A DNA stretch of 64,000 nucleotides from Micropruina sp. (GTDB lineage Bacteria; Actinomycetota; Actinomycetes; Propionibacteriales; Propionibacteriaceae): NCBI GenBank assembly GCA_016716635.1, contig JADJVZ010000014.1, forward strand, positions 762,517 through 826,516, given 5' to 3'. Positions 42,462 through 51,787 of the stretch are shown piece after piece. The stretch's first letter is position 1; each line of letters begins with the position of its first letter. The position numbers were made by a program, and so were the translations under genes. The notes below the pieces were generated by a model. That model was not told the origin of the DNA. It searched no databases and worked only from the letters and a program-made list of their open reading frames with translations.

Positions 42462-44795
42462 ATGAAGAAGTTCTTCCGTGACGCGGCTTGGTGGACAAAA
42501 CGAGCACCCATTACCGCGGCCATTGTCGGATTAGTTCTCCTGGTCGGGATCATCAGCCAATCACTGTGGGTTCCGGCGGACGAGTCGGGCATGGCGGCGG
42601 CCTACGGCTGGGGCGTGCCGGCCTTCGCGCAGGGCAAATGGTGGACGATCGGCACGGGCCTATTCATCACCCCGGTGCCCTGGATGGCATTGTTAATTTT
42701 GCCCCTCATCATCTTCGGTGGCGGGTATTTGGAGTACCGATTTGGCGCCCTGCGAATGCTAGCCGCCTTCTTTGTCACCCACATTGCCGCCGTGCTCATT
42801 GTCATTGGCACCCTCAACGCTCTCGCCCCCAGGGGCATCGGGTGGGCCGTCGAACTCTCCAAGGTTCAAGACGTCGGCTTCTCCAATGCGGGCCTCGGCG
42901 CGATCGGCGCGGCGACCGCGGCCCTGAGCCTGTCGTGGCGTCGGCGCCTCCGTTCCGGCCTCTTCCTCTACGCCCTTGCCTTTGTGTTGTTCTCGGGCGT
43001 GCTGTGGGACCTCACGCACTTTGTCGCGTTGCTCGTCGGGTTCGCTGTCGGCCCCGCGATCGTGAAGCGGCGCTATGAGAAGCCCAGCTTTTCCCTCACC
43101 ACCCAAGACCAGCGCAACCTCGTCGCCCAAGTTCTGGTCTTCGACATCATCATGTTGGTCGTCGTGTTGCTCGCGCCGGGCAAGGGCGGAATCCTGGAGC
43201 TCAACAACACAGGCGGGCCGGACGCGTCCATCGCGATCGCCCTGCTCGTGATCGTGATCTTCCTCGCGCTCATGGCCTACGGCATGTACGCGGGACGGCG
43301 GTTCGCATGGCGGGTGATGCTCGCGATCACCCTCCTGATCCTCCTCGTCTTGCTGCTCCTGAACGCGATCCTCGGATTCGACACGGCGGCCGGACCCTTC
43401 GTCATCGGCGTGAACCTGCTGCTGTTGGTCCTCCTCATCGGCTTCCGGCGGTCATTCCGCGTCGTCGGCGACAAGTTCATTCGCCGCAAGGTGTACCGCA
43501 ACTTGGCATTGATCGCACTCGGCGTGGTCGCGCTCAGCACCTTGACCATCTTCGTCTTCCGCGACAATTTTGACCCGCAGCCGGACCTTGGCATGGCGGC
43601 CGCCGAGGCGATCCTCGCGATCTTCGGATTCAGTGGCGGAAACTTCGTGCCCACCACGGATCTCGGCGGTTTCCTCACCGGCGCCATCGGCTCTGTATGG
43701 ATCGCAGCGATCATCGTCGGCATCGGCGTCTTGGTGTTCAACACCCTGCGGGACCGGGAAGGGCGCGGGCAGTTCGACTCTTACGACCGCCTCCTCCATG
43801 AAACCGGCACGACCTCCATCGGCTGGATGACCCGCTGGACGGGCATGAGCTTCTGGCTGAACTCCTATCAGACGGCCGGGTTCGCCTACCGCCTGGAAAA
43901 CAACATTGCCTTGGTGTTGAGCGACCCGATCGGAAAGACCGAGGCCGTCGCCGAGAGCTTCACCGCCTTCACCGACATGTGCGATCGACACGGTTGGCGT
44001 CCGACCTTCTACTCCGTCAGTGAGCCCTTCCGGGGGTTGGCTGCCGGGCACGGTTTCAAGTCCATCGTCGTGGGGGAAGACACCGTGATCGATCTGCCGA
44101 ACCTGGCCTTCACGGGCAAGTCGTGGCAGAGCGTCCGCAGCGCCATCAACACCGCCGGCAAGCTGGGCATCACGATGCAGAGCGTCCACTACAACGAGGC
44201 TGCGCCCGAGTTGCGCGCCCAGTTGCAGGCCATCGCCGACAGCTGGGCGGGCGACAAGGCCCTCCCTGCGCTGGGGTTCACCCTAGGGACGCTCAAAGAG
44301 GCCGAGGACCCCGAGGTGGTCATGCACCTCGCGGTGGACGCCGAGGGTTCCGTGCACGGCATGACGAGCTGGATGCCGGTCTACCGAGACGGCAAGATCA
44401 CCGGCTGGACCCTCGACATCATGCAGCGGCGCCTGTCCGACGACACGATGAAGGGCGTGGTGGAGTACCTGATCGCCGAGACCGCCATGACGTTCAAGGC
44501 CGCGGGTTATGAGTTCATCAGCCTGTCGGCCTCCCCCCTGAGTCACAGCGAGGCCGAGACCGGTCCCGTTGAGGCCGTTCTCGACCTCGTGGCCAAGCGC
44601 ATCGAGCCGTTCTACGGTTTCGCGAGCCTGCACGCCTTCAAGGCCAAGTTCAAGCCCCGCTTCGAACCGATGTATCTGTGCTTCGCCGACGACACGCAAC
44701 TGCCCGCCATCTCGGTGGCCATCATGAAGGCCTACATGCCCGATCGCGCCATCCGGACGGTCATCAGCTCCAAGCTAGGCGGCAGCCAGACTTAA
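42462..44795 (+). CDS. DUF2156 membrane protein (MprF/LysX-like, rhomboid-like N terminus)
   Basis: A 777-residue protein. The first ~450 residues are membrane-embedded. Segments 1-6 resemble a rhomboid fold (WWTIGTGLFITP, GGGYLEYRFG, GLGAIGAATAAL), but I see no catalytic Ser-His pair I would trust. From ~455 to the end is a DUF2156 (GNAT-like) domain, with WLNSYQTAGFAYRLENNIALVLSDP and the C-terminal SLSASPLS. DUF2156 is the aminoacyl-phospholipid synthase domain of MprF/LysX proteins, so a role in adding amino acids to membrane lipids is possible. The ATG at 42462 with ACGGGGA ahead is preferred over a TTG six codons upstream. Confidence 0.8.
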   Translation: MKKFFRDAAWWTKRAPITAAIVGLVLLVGIISQSLWVPADESGMAAAYGWGVPAFAQGKWWTIGTGLFITPVPWMALLILPLIIFGGGYLEYRFGALRMLAAFFVTHIAAVLIVIGTLNALAPRGIGWAVELSKVQDVGFSNAGLGAIGAATAALSLSWRRRLRSGLFLYALAFVLFSGVLWDLTHFVALLVGFAVGPAIVKRRYEKPSFSLTTQDQRNLVAQVLVFDIIMLVVVLLAPGKGGILELNNTGGPDASIAIALLVIVIFLALMAYGMYAGRRFAWRVMLAITLLILLVLLLLNAILGFDTAAGPFVIGVNLLLLVLLIGFRRSFRVVGDKFIRRKVYRNLALIALGVVALSTLTIFVFRDNFDPQPDLGMAAAEAILAIFGFSGGNFVPTTDLGGFLTGAIGSVWIAAIIVGIGVLVFNTLRDREGRGQFDSYDRLLHETGTTSIGWMTRWTGMSFWLNSYQTAGFAYRLENNIALVLSDPIGKTEAVAESFTAFTDMCDRHGWRPTFYSVSEPFRGLAAGHGFKSIVVGEDTVIDLPNLAFTGKSWQSVRSAINTAGKLGITMQSVHYNEAAPELRAQLQAIADSWAGDKALPALGFTLGTLKEAEDPEVVMHLAVDAEGSVHGMTSWMPVYRDGKITGWTLDIMQRRLSDDTMKGVVEYLIAETAMTFKAAGYEFISLSASPLSHSEAETGPVEAVLDLVAKRIEPFYGFASLHAFKAKFKPRFEPMYLCFADDTQLPAISVAIMKAYMPDRAIRTVISSKLGGSQT

Positions 44796-44813
44796 CCCAC
44801 GCACGAGCGTGGG
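44796..44813 (+). terminator. Short hairpin after the DUF2156 gene
   Basis: CCCACGC-ACGA-GCGTGGG forms a perfect 7-bp stem with a 4-nt loop immediately after the stop codon. No T-run follows, so it is a weak terminator candidate or a 3' end stabiliser shared with the convergent gene at 44825. Confidence 0.4.
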
Positions 44814-44824
44814 AGCGCTCCGCG

Positions 44825-47275
44825 TCACGCGCCGGCATCCGGCTGGATCTTCACCACTCCGGCGGTGCCGTCGACAAGGACGCGAGCCCCGTTGGGAATC
44901 GTGGCGGTAGCGTGCTGCATTCCGAGCACGGCCGGAATCCCGTACTCGCGAGCCACGATCGCCGCGTGCGATAACGGCCCACCAGAGTCCGCCACAACCG
45001 CGCTCGCCAGGGCAAACAGCGGGGTCCACGTGGGATCGGTGAACGGGCAGACGAGGACATCCCCTGCCTCGAGGTCACCGAACTCGGCGGGGCCACGGAT
45101 GATGCGGGCCTTCCCGAGCGCGCGACCCGCGCTGGCAGCCCGGCCGCGCAGCTCCGAGCCGTCGCCCCCGTCGGCGTCGCCCCGGTCCCACCACACGGCC
45201 TCAGCCGTCGGGCGGCGCCGGTGTCGGCGCCCGGCCACGTCCGCGAGGGAGCGGCGGGAACCGGACAGGAGGGCGTCTCGCGCCTCCTCGTAGTACAGAT
45301 ACCGCACGTCGTCCGGTTGGCCCAGGACGCCGCGTGCCACCAAGCGCGCGGCCAGCTCATCCATCGCCGCCCGCGCGACCACGAAGAACTCCTCAATGAG
45401 GTAGAGCGTGCCCTCGCGGCCGACGTGCATCGCGCGCAACTGGACGGCATTCTTCCGCCACCAGCGTGCGAGCGGTCGGGGCAGCTTGGACTCGACGCAA
45501 CCCACGGCGTCCGTTTCACGGGCGTCCGGCAGGCCCTGGCCCCGCAACGAGGCGGCCAGCAGCGCCAGGAGCGCCTCCGGATCCTCGCGCCACGACCTGT
45601 TCGAGAAGGGCAGATACATGCGGGTGGTCCGCGCCCCGAAGGCGTCCAGGAAGCCCGTCAGGTCGCTCTCGAACTGGTGGCTTTGCGGGGTGGCCGCGAG
45701 CGCTTCGCGGGCGAGCCCGGGGGCGGCGGACGCCAGCGCCTCCGCGACGCCCAGCCTCCGCGCCTCGTTCGCCAGGTGAAGCAGGCCCGCGTTGATCTCG
45801 GCCGTCTTGTAGTCGAGGCCACCGTAGAGGTCCTCGGGGGTCAGCTCCTGACCGAGCCGGGCCATCTTGATCAGGCTGGCCGCCCCGGCACGCCGGAGCA
45901 TCATCGGAGCAAGGTAGTGGAGGAAGCGCTCACCAGTCATGCGGGCCGCCCCCGCCACGCTGTCCTCGATCAGCGCCACGACCGCCGGGGCATCGGCCGT
46001 CGCCACCTGGTCGGCCCGCTCGCGAAGCCCACCCAGGCGCTCCCGGGCGGAGGCCTCCTCCTCGGGCCAGCGGGACGGATCGTGCGAGAGCGCACGCCGC
46101 ATGACCCGGGGGAGGTCGGGGACGATGGCCGCGGTCGGGCGCGGCGGGGTCACGTGGATGCGGATCACGCCGTCGTCGTCGCCGCGGACGAGTTCGGACG
46201 CCGACGGCGCCTTCATCCCGATCGCACGCATCGATTCCTGCACGACATCCTGCACGGCGCGAACCGCCATCAGGTCGAGCGGGAACGGGGCCGGGAAGTG
46301 CTCGATGAGATCGTCCCTCAGCACCCGCTCGGCGCGATTGCGCGCCGGATCGTGGCCCGCCACGTCGTTGCCCACCGCCGTGGTGATGGGACGCGCCTGG
46401 AGGAGGTAGAGGTCGCCATGGTCGAACGCCCACTCGATGTCCTGGCCCCGGCCGTAGTGGGCCTCCACCCGTTCGCCCAGAGCGACGACCCGGAGTAGGT
46501 CGTCATCGCCGAGACACGGGCGCGTGCGCTGGTCCTCCGGCACCGGTGAGGTGACGGTGCCCCCGGCGGGGGCCGCATCGATGCGCGTCTCCTTCGTGCC
46601 GATCTCGCGCGAAGTGACCGACGCAGGGCGGCGTCCGAGGATGAAGGTGTCCGGGGTCACCAGGGCCGCGACGACGCTTTCGCCCAGCCCGTAGGAGGCG
46701 CTCACCAGCATGGTGCTGTCGTCGCCGGACACCGGATCGCGCGTGAAGAGCACCCCGGCCACGTCGGGGTCGACCATCTGCTGCACGACCACCGCCAGCG
46801 CGATGCCCTCGTCGGAGACGCCCTGCTGGCGTCGATAGTCAACGGCGCGGTCGGTCCACAAGGACGCCCAGCAGCGCCGGACGGCATCCATGACCGCCTC
46901 GGGGCCGCGGACCCCGAGATAGGTGTCCTGCTGGCCAGCGAAGCTCGCATCGGCCATGTCCTCGGCCGTGGCGGACGAGCGCACAGCCACGGCCGGCTCC
47001 CCCAGCTCGCGATACGCGGCCAGAATCTTCTCGCTCACAACAGCTGGAACGGGCAACCCGTGGACGAACTCGCGGGCGGCGTCGGCGTCGCCCTTGGCGG
47101 CATCCTGCACGAGGCGGACGGCACCGTCGCCGACCGCGGCACGGTAGGCCTCGGTCGTCACGCAGAAACCCGGCGGGACCGGCAGCCCCACCCTGGCGCA
47201 CTCACCCAGGTTCGCGCCCTTGCCGCCGACGCTCTCCACGTCTGACGCACCGACCGAATCGAACCACAAAATCAT
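44825..47275 (-). CDS. PEP/pyruvate-binding phosphotransferase (PEP synthase / rifampicin phosphotransferase-like)
   Basis: An 816-residue three-part enzyme. The N-terminal ATP-grasp-type PPDK_N domain (~1-320) has VGGKGANLGECARVGLPVPPG, AVRSSATAEDMADASFAGQQ and GLGESVV. A mainly helical middle domain (~330-700) is not conserved. The C-terminal swivelling domain has GGPLSHAAIVAREYG with the phosphorylated His770. The layout matches rifampicin phosphotransferases as well as short PEP-synthase-like proteins; PEP synthase proper would have a C-terminal barrel, which is missing. The middle domain probably binds the acceptor. The ATG at 47275 with AAAGG fixes the start. Whether it inactivates a rifamycin cannot be told from sequence alone. 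Confidence 0.82.
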   Translation of the reverse strand: MILWFDSVGASDVESVGGKGANLGECARVGLPVPPGFCVTTEAYRAAVGDGAVRLVQDAAKGDADAAREFVHGLPVPAVVSEKILAAYRELGEPAVAVRSSATAEDMADASFAGQQDTYLGVRGPEAVMDAVRRCWASLWTDRAVDYRRQQGVSDEGIALAVVVQQMVDPDVAGVLFTRDPVSGDDSTMLVSASYGLGESVVAALVTPDTFILGRRPASVTSREIGTKETRIDAAPAGGTVTSPVPEDQRTRPCLGDDDLLRVVALGERVEAHYGRGQDIEWAFDHGDLYLLQARPITTAVGNDVAGHDPARNRAERVLRDDLIEHFPAPFPLDLMAVRAVQDVVQESMRAIGMKAPSASELVRGDDDGVIRIHVTPPRPTAAIVPDLPRVMRRALSHDPSRWPEEEASARERLGGLRERADQVATADAPAVVALIEDSVAGAARMTGERFLHYLAPMMLRRAGAASLIKMARLGQELTPEDLYGGLDYKTAEINAGLLHLANEARRLGVAEALASAAPGLAREALAATPQSHQFESDLTGFLDAFGARTTRMYLPFSNRSWREDPEALLALLAASLRGQGLPDARETDAVGCVESKLPRPLARWWRKNAVQLRAMHVGREGTLYLIEEFFVVARAAMDELAARLVARGVLGQPDDVRYLYYEEARDALLSGSRRSLADVAGRRHRRRPTAEAVWWDRGDADGGDGSELRGRAASAGRALGKARIIRGPAEFGDLEAGDVLVCPFTDPTWTPLFALASAVVADSGGPLSHAAIVAREYGIPAVLGMQHATATIPNGARVLVDGTAGVVKIQPDAGA

Positions 47276-47451
47276 GAGTTGCCTTTCATCCCATCTGCGA
47301 GGGATCACGAGACCCGCATAGACGCCGACCAGAACCGGGTCGAACTCCCACTCCATCCAATCACTGCCCGGCTCTGGTCCCTCGCCACCACCCAGCCGAA
47401 GTCCGGCACCCCGGGGGGCGACCTTCGGGCCGAAACCTTCCGTTGGTAGTT

Positions 47452-47465
47452 TGTTGGTACCAACA
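47452..47465. promoter_or_regulatory. 14-bp perfect palindrome between divergent genes
   Basis: TGTTGGTACCAACA is a perfect palindrome in the 243-bp region between the divergent PEP-utilising phosphotransferase and the unknown 469-aa gene. It is 54 bp from the latter's ATG and is preceded by a related half-site (CGTTGGTAG). A dimeric regulator binding site is plausible. Confidence 0.5.
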
Positions 47466-47518
47466 GGCGGCGATGCACAGCGAGCATGTTGGGACATCGG
47501 CACTCCAGGAGGACGCAC

Positions 47519-48928
47519 ATGGCTCGCAGGTACGAGGAGTTCGAACAACTTGTCGGCGAACTGAAACGCTCCGTGATCGACGCCTGGATGGCCGAACAAG
47601 AGTGTTACCTCATCAACGGCGAGTACGTGTGGAATGTCGGCGGCGGCATGTCAATTCACACCACGAGACCCGACGCGCACGGGAACGGCGGAGGGGATGT
47701 CAGAATCTCCCAACCCACGGGGATGGGTGCGCCTATCGGGCCAACGAAGGGGCCCGACCTCGCGGACATCAAAGCCGAACAGTATCGAGCGGGGTTCATG
47801 GACGCTCGGGTGTCGGTCGACATCGCTGTCGCCCCGTGGCGCAACTTGCCCGACCCCGCCGCCATCCAACGCGACATCGACGTCTGTGCGGCCGTCGTGG
47901 AATCCCTGTGGCTGCCCGCCAACATGGCCGCGGGCGGCGTCGACAAATCCGGCGACGGGAAAATCGCAGGCACCATGCAAGGCATCGTGAATAGCTGCGG
48001 CAAATTAGACGGCAAGATGATTCAGGCCTTCCAAGACAGGTTCGTCTTTCAATTGACCCGCATCGTGGGAAAATACCAGGCGACTGGGCTTGTCTTGGGT
48101 GCCGCCTTGGGGTCCGAACTGGAGATCTGGAAGGCTGGCCGCGACTCCGTCGCCATGGTTCTCGACGAGGCCCGTCAAAACTTCGACCTGCTGGCGAAGG
48201 GGCCGACGGTCCCTTGGAAGGCAACGATCGAGATCGGGCTCAAGGTGAGCCACGGGCTGGAGGTCTTCCTGCCCTTTGCGGGACCGGCTGGTGAGGTGGC
48301 CGCCACCACCCTTGGAACGGCGTCTGACGTGTTCAAGATCGTCAAGGATATTCTCCCCGCTGACGAGTCCCCCTTACCCTTCCAGACTGTCAACGCGGGC
48401 TTGGAATCTCTGGGGAAGCGACTGAACATCGTGAACGACCAGCTCCGCTGGTCCGAAGAGAAGCTCTCAACCAGCCTCAATGACACTCGCCTCAACATCT
48501 TTTCTCATCAAGACCTCTTCGACGTGAAGGCCCCGATTCTCAAGCCTGAACCCGAGGACTACCAAGACGGCGTGAACGCCATCACTCTGAACGAGACAGT
48601 CGTGAGGACGCTTGCCAACACGCGAATGCCAGCCTTGGCCGACCTTCTGCAAGGCGTGGCGGCTGCCGCAGAACAATGCAAACTCACCGCGCCGCGCGAC
48701 GAACGCATCGGCATCGGCGCCATCGGACCGAACCCAGATTGGGTCCCGCTCAAGCTACTGCTTGCACTGATGCTCAAAGATCTGGTCTGGGACATCCGAA
48801 CGGGCGCCGAAGACCTGTGGGCCGCGTTCTTAGACATCAAAACCCATGACGACAACACCAAACGCAGGTTGGAGCAAATCAACGCTCGATTGGAGCAGGG
48901 CAACCCTGGCAGCATTTGGAACAAGTAG
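47519..48928 (+). CDS. Unknown 469-residue protein
   Basis: I do not recognise this family. The chain is predominantly helical and acidic, with two weakly hydrophobic stretches near residues 180-195 (ATGLVLGAALGSELE) and 245-265 (GLEVFLPFAGPAGEVAATTL). Near residue 140 there is VDKSGDGKIAG, which resembles part of an EF-hand loop but lacks the final Glu. No signal peptide. The N terminus (EEFEQLVGELKRSVIDAW) is a coiled helix. Codon use is somewhat less GC-biased than neighbours, a possible sign of later acquisition. Start chosen for the strong CAGGAGGA site before the ATG at 47519. It is divergent from the PEP-utilising enzyme. Confidence 0.75.
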   Translation: MARRYEEFEQLVGELKRSVIDAWMAEQECYLINGEYVWNVGGGMSIHTTRPDAHGNGGGDVRISQPTGMGAPIGPTKGPDLADIKAEQYRAGFMDARVSVDIAVAPWRNLPDPAAIQRDIDVCAAVVESLWLPANMAAGGVDKSGDGKIAGTMQGIVNSCGKLDGKMIQAFQDRFVFQLTRIVGKYQATGLVLGAALGSELEIWKAGRDSVAMVLDEARQNFDLLAKGPTVPWKATIEIGLKVSHGLEVFLPFAGPAGEVAATTLGTASDVFKIVKDILPADESPLPFQTVNAGLESLGKRLNIVNDQLRWSEEKLSTSLNDTRLNIFSHQDLFDVKAPILKPEPEDYQDGVNAITLNETVVRTLANTRMPALADLLQGVAAAAEQCKLTAPRDERIGIGAIGPNPDWVPLKLLLALMLKDLVWDIRTGAEDLWAAFLDIKTHDDNTKRRLEQINARLEQGNPGSIWNK

Positions 48929-48981
48929 AAGCTATTTCCAGCTGACCCTCAAGAACGGGTGTGGAGATTGCGCAGGGACCA

Positions 48982-49563
48982 TCAGCTTTTGCGTTTGCCC
49001 CTGGCCTGGGCGGTGCGGGAGCTGTTGGCGGTGCGGCCGCGGACGACCCCGATGAACTCCTCGATGAGCTCGTTTCCGTCATCCTGACGCCAGGCGATGG
49101 CGATGGTGGTTGAGGGGGCGTCCGTAATCGGACGGTAGACCAGATCCCGGCGGCTCTGGGTGCGGGCGATGGACATCGGCACGTGCAGCACGGCCTCCCC
49201 CAGCGCGACCAGATCCACATGGAACGTCGTCACCTCGGTGCGGACGTCCTCGTCCGCCAAGTCCCCAAGCGACACCTCGTCGACCGCGGCGACCACATGG
49301 TCCTTCGAGACCCAGGCCACTGGGAGCTCCTCGTACAGCGGGATGCGATGCAACCCGTCCGTGTCGAGAGGCAGCCGGACGAAACAGACGTCCACCACCT
49401 CGTCCACGAGCACCTGACGCTGGTCGGGCTGTTCGACCTCGACGATCTCCAAGGGGATGCGCGGAAACCGGTCGGACCACACCGTCCGCCACTTGGTGAG
49501 CGTGACGCCGGGCACGTACCCCACACGCAAGTGGGGTCGCGGGGTGACAGGGGTGGTGCTCAC
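48982..49563 (-). CDS. LysR-type substrate-binding domain protein lacking HTH
   Basis: A 193-residue protein consisting only of the periplasmic-binding-like effector domain of LysR regulators (LRVGYVPGVTLTKWRTVWSDRFP, then VDVCFVRLPLD and the domain-2 part to ~170). It ends with a basic tail (ARGKRKS). The usual N-terminal DNA-binding helix-turn-helix is absent, and the upstream space (41 bp to the divergent gene) leaves no room for it. It is divergent from a DUF5997 gene, a pairing I recall from many actinobacteria, so the two may work together. DNA binding, if any, would need the basic tail or the partner. Confidence 0.85.
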   Translation of the reverse strand: MSTTPVTPRPHLRVGYVPGVTLTKWRTVWSDRFPRIPLEIVEVEQPDQRQVLVDEVVDVCFVRLPLDTDGLHRIPLYEELPVAWVSKDHVVAAVDEVSLGDLADEDVRTEVTTFHVDLVALGEAVLHVPMSIARTQSRRDLVYRPITDAPSTTIAIAWRQDDGNELIEEFIGVVRGRTANSSRTAQARGKRKS

Positions 49564-49603
49564 CCGTGCAGGCTACCGGGTGCCCCGGCGCTAGGCTGCC
49601 GCT

Positions 49604-49966
49604 GTGAGCCAAACGATGAAGCCGACCACCGCCGCCGCCAAGCTGGGCATTTACCTGCCCGCGGCGCCCGAGGAGTTCCAGAGCGCATCGATCACCCGCG
49701 CCGAGTTGGACGCCCTGCGCGCCGATCCGCCCGCCTGGCTCGCGGAGCTTCGCCGCAACGGTCCCTTCCCGCGGGACGTCACCGCCGCCAAGCTGGGCGT
49801 CTCCCGCTCCGGTCTGGCTCGGGGCGGCGTCACGGAAGCCCTCACCGCCGACCAGATCGGCGAGCTCATCGCCGAACCCCCGGCCTGGCTCAAGCGAGAG
49901 CGTGAGATCCACCGCGACGTCGTCGCCGCCGAGGCACGCCGCAAGGCCGACGCCGACAAGCACTAG
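49604..49966 (+). CDS. DUF5997 family protein
   Basis: A 120-residue DUF5997 protein: KLGIYLPAAPEEFQ at the N terminus, then paired segments with the same ITRAEL..L.ADPPAWL and LTADQIGELIAEPPAWL pattern around a central KLGVSRSGLARGG. The duplicated motif suggests two similar helical units; the centre resembles a helix-turn-helix (AAKLGVSRSGLAR), so it may supply the DNA-binding function missing in the divergent LysR-like protein. That link is inference. Confidence 0.85.
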   Translation: MSQTMKPTTAAAKLGIYLPAAPEEFQSASITRAELDALRADPPAWLAELRRNGPFPRDVTAAKLGVSRSGLARGGVTEALTADQIGELIAEPPAWLKREREIHRDVVAAEARRKADADKH

Positions 49967-50067
49967 CCGCCAGCAGCTGTGCCTCTCGTCGGCGACGGGC
50001 TGGGACCGCTTGGCCGTGACCCGGGACACCGTTAACCTCAAATCCCAGTCACAGATCGGGTCCATCA

Positions 50068-51063
50068 ATGACGTCCACCCCCAAAGTCGCGTGGTACCGC
50101 AAGCTTTTGCCGCTGCCCGAAACCCCGCGGACGTTCCCCCAACCCGCCACAGACCCCGTCGCCGCGCGCGAGCGGCTGGCGGCGGTGATTGCGGACGAGG
50201 CCGACATTCCCGAGGCCACCCGCACCCAGTTGTTCGAACCTGAGGGCGACGCCCTGGCGACCCTCGTGCTGTGGCACGGGTTCACCAATGCGCCGACGCA
50301 GTTCGTCCCGGTCGCCGAGTCACTGCGCGCCGAGGGCTACCGGGTGCTCCTGCCGCGGATGCCCCATCAAGGCGAGGTGGACACCCTCACCAAGGACCTG
50401 GCGAACCTCACCGTCGACGAACTCGTACGGCACGTCGACACCGCGATCGACATCGCGTCCGGCTTCGGGGATCCGGTGTGGGTGATGGGGCTCTCCGCGG
50501 GGGGCACCCTCGCGGGCTGGGCGGCTGCGACCCGTCCCATCGTGAGCCGGGTGGTGCTGGCGGCCCCCCTCGTGGCACCGAAGGGAGCCCCGCTGTGGCT
50601 GGTGCGGCTCATCGCGCGGTACCCGAAGTTCGTGCCCAACTTCTACTTCTGGTGGGACCCACGGGTGAAGGCGAAGATCGTCGGCAGCCCGTACGCCTAC
50701 CCCGGCTTCCCGACCCCCGGCCTGATCCCCTACCTGATCTTGTCGGAGTCGCTGTTCGACTTCTCCGTCCCCGTGGGCCACGAACTCGACCGCGTGGTGC
50801 TGGTGAGCAACCCCCACGACATGGCCATTAGCCGCGGCGCGGCGCGCCACTTCGGCATGGACGTCTTTGGTCCGCCTGCGGCCTACGTCGCCGAGGCCAC
50901 GATCGACGGTGCCCTGAAGTGGAACCACGACTTCGTGGACCCCTGGTCCCCCGGCACCGGACGGACCGATCAGGTCGTCGCGATCTTCCTCGCGGCCCTC
51001 GGCGTCGGCGCCCCCGCCGCCGGTGGACTGCTCGTCGCCCCGCTGGTCAAGCCCCAGGACTGA
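50068..51063 (+). CDS. Alpha/beta hydrolase (lysophospholipase/esterase-like)
   Basis: A 331-residue alpha/beta hydrolase. The oxyanion-hole motif HGFTN follows the first strand, the nucleophile elbow is GLSAGG (Ser143), and KWNHDFVDPW near the C terminus offers the catalytic histidine. No signal peptide. Homologues act as carboxylesterases; the substrate is unknown. Its last 94 bp overlap, on the opposite strand, the end of the following membrane-protein gene. Confidence 0.82.
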   Translation: MTSTPKVAWYRKLLPLPETPRTFPQPATDPVAARERLAAVIADEADIPEATRTQLFEPEGDALATLVLWHGFTNAPTQFVPVAESLRAEGYRVLLPRMPHQGEVDTLTKDLANLTVDELVRHVDTAIDIASGFGDPVWVMGLSAGGTLAGWAAATRPIVSRVVLAAPLVAPKGAPLWLVRLIARYPKFVPNFYFWWDPRVKAKIVGSPYAYPGFPTPGLIPYLILSESLFDFSVPVGHELDRVVLVSNPHDMAISRGAARHFGMDVFGPPAAYVAEATIDGALKWNHDFVDPWSPGTGRTDQVVAIFLAALGVGAPAAGGLLVAPLVKPQD

Positions 51064-51740
51064 CGCCACCAGAGGGCCACGGTCAGCAGGGCCGCGACCA
51101 AGCAGAACCACACGGTCAGGTAGCCGGTTCCGGGAGGAGCGTCCCAGTCGGCCTCGCTCATGGCAGTGGCGAGGAGCAATTCCGTGAACTGGTGGACCAT
51201 TCCCGTCGACGTCGCGGCGAGCGCCACGACCGCGTAGCGAAAGAACAGCCATCCCTCCACGCCGATGGCGCCGAGGGTGAGCCAAGCGACGAGCACCGCA
51301 CCCTCGGTGGCCAAAGCCAGCACACCAAGAACGCCAACGTTCGCAGCAGGGGTGACGGCCAGCACCACCGAGCAGCCGACCGTCGCCGCGGCAAGGAGCC
51401 CGGGGCTCGCCAACAGCACCCTCGCCTTCCAGGTGGCAGTCGGGATCCAGGCCACGACCAACCACGCCGCGGCCAGCAGCAGCCCCGCGAGGGCAGCAAG
51501 AGCGCCGACCAGCGTCCACCCCTCGCCGGGCTGGGGGAGCGCGAACGGAACGGCCTGATCCATGGCAATGAAGCACGCGGGCGAGAAATCAGAGCTGTCG
51601 CCCTCCACTCCGGCGATGCCGCCGTAGATCAGCTGCCCCGCGCACGGCGTCCAGTAGAGCGTGACGGCGGCCGCCTCAACAGCGGCGCCAACGCCGAGCA
51701 GCGCGGCGGCGATGAGCCAACGTTTCGACCGGGACTCCAT
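50970..51740 (-). CDS. Hypothetical membrane protein
   Basis: A 256-residue protein with about six hydrophobic segments spread through residues 8-225 and a Ser/Ala/Pro-rich, basic C-terminal tail. A Cys in each of the YWTPCAGQLIYGG and SPACFIAMD stretches lies in the first extracytoplasmic loop and could form a disulphide. I do not recognise the family. The 3' 94 bp overlap the hydrolase gene on the other strand, mainly within the low-complexity tail, so the true biological end is real by frame but the tail may not be conserved. Confidence 0.68.
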   Translation of the reverse strand: MESRSKRWLIAAALLGVGAAVEAAAVTLYWTPCAGQLIYGGIAGVEGDSSDFSPACFIAMDQAVPFALPQPGEGWTLVGALAALAGLLLAAAWLVVAWIPTATWKARVLLASPGLLAAATVGCSVVLAVTPAANVGVLGVLALATEGAVLVAWLTLGAIGVEGWLFFRYAVVALAATSTGMVHQFTELLLATAMSEADWDAPPGTGYLTVWFCLVAALLTVALWWRQSWGLTSGATSSPPAAGAPTPRAARKIATT

Positions 51741-51787
51741 CTGAACAGGCTAGGCACCAATCGACACGGAGGCCAGCGCCCCGCACC

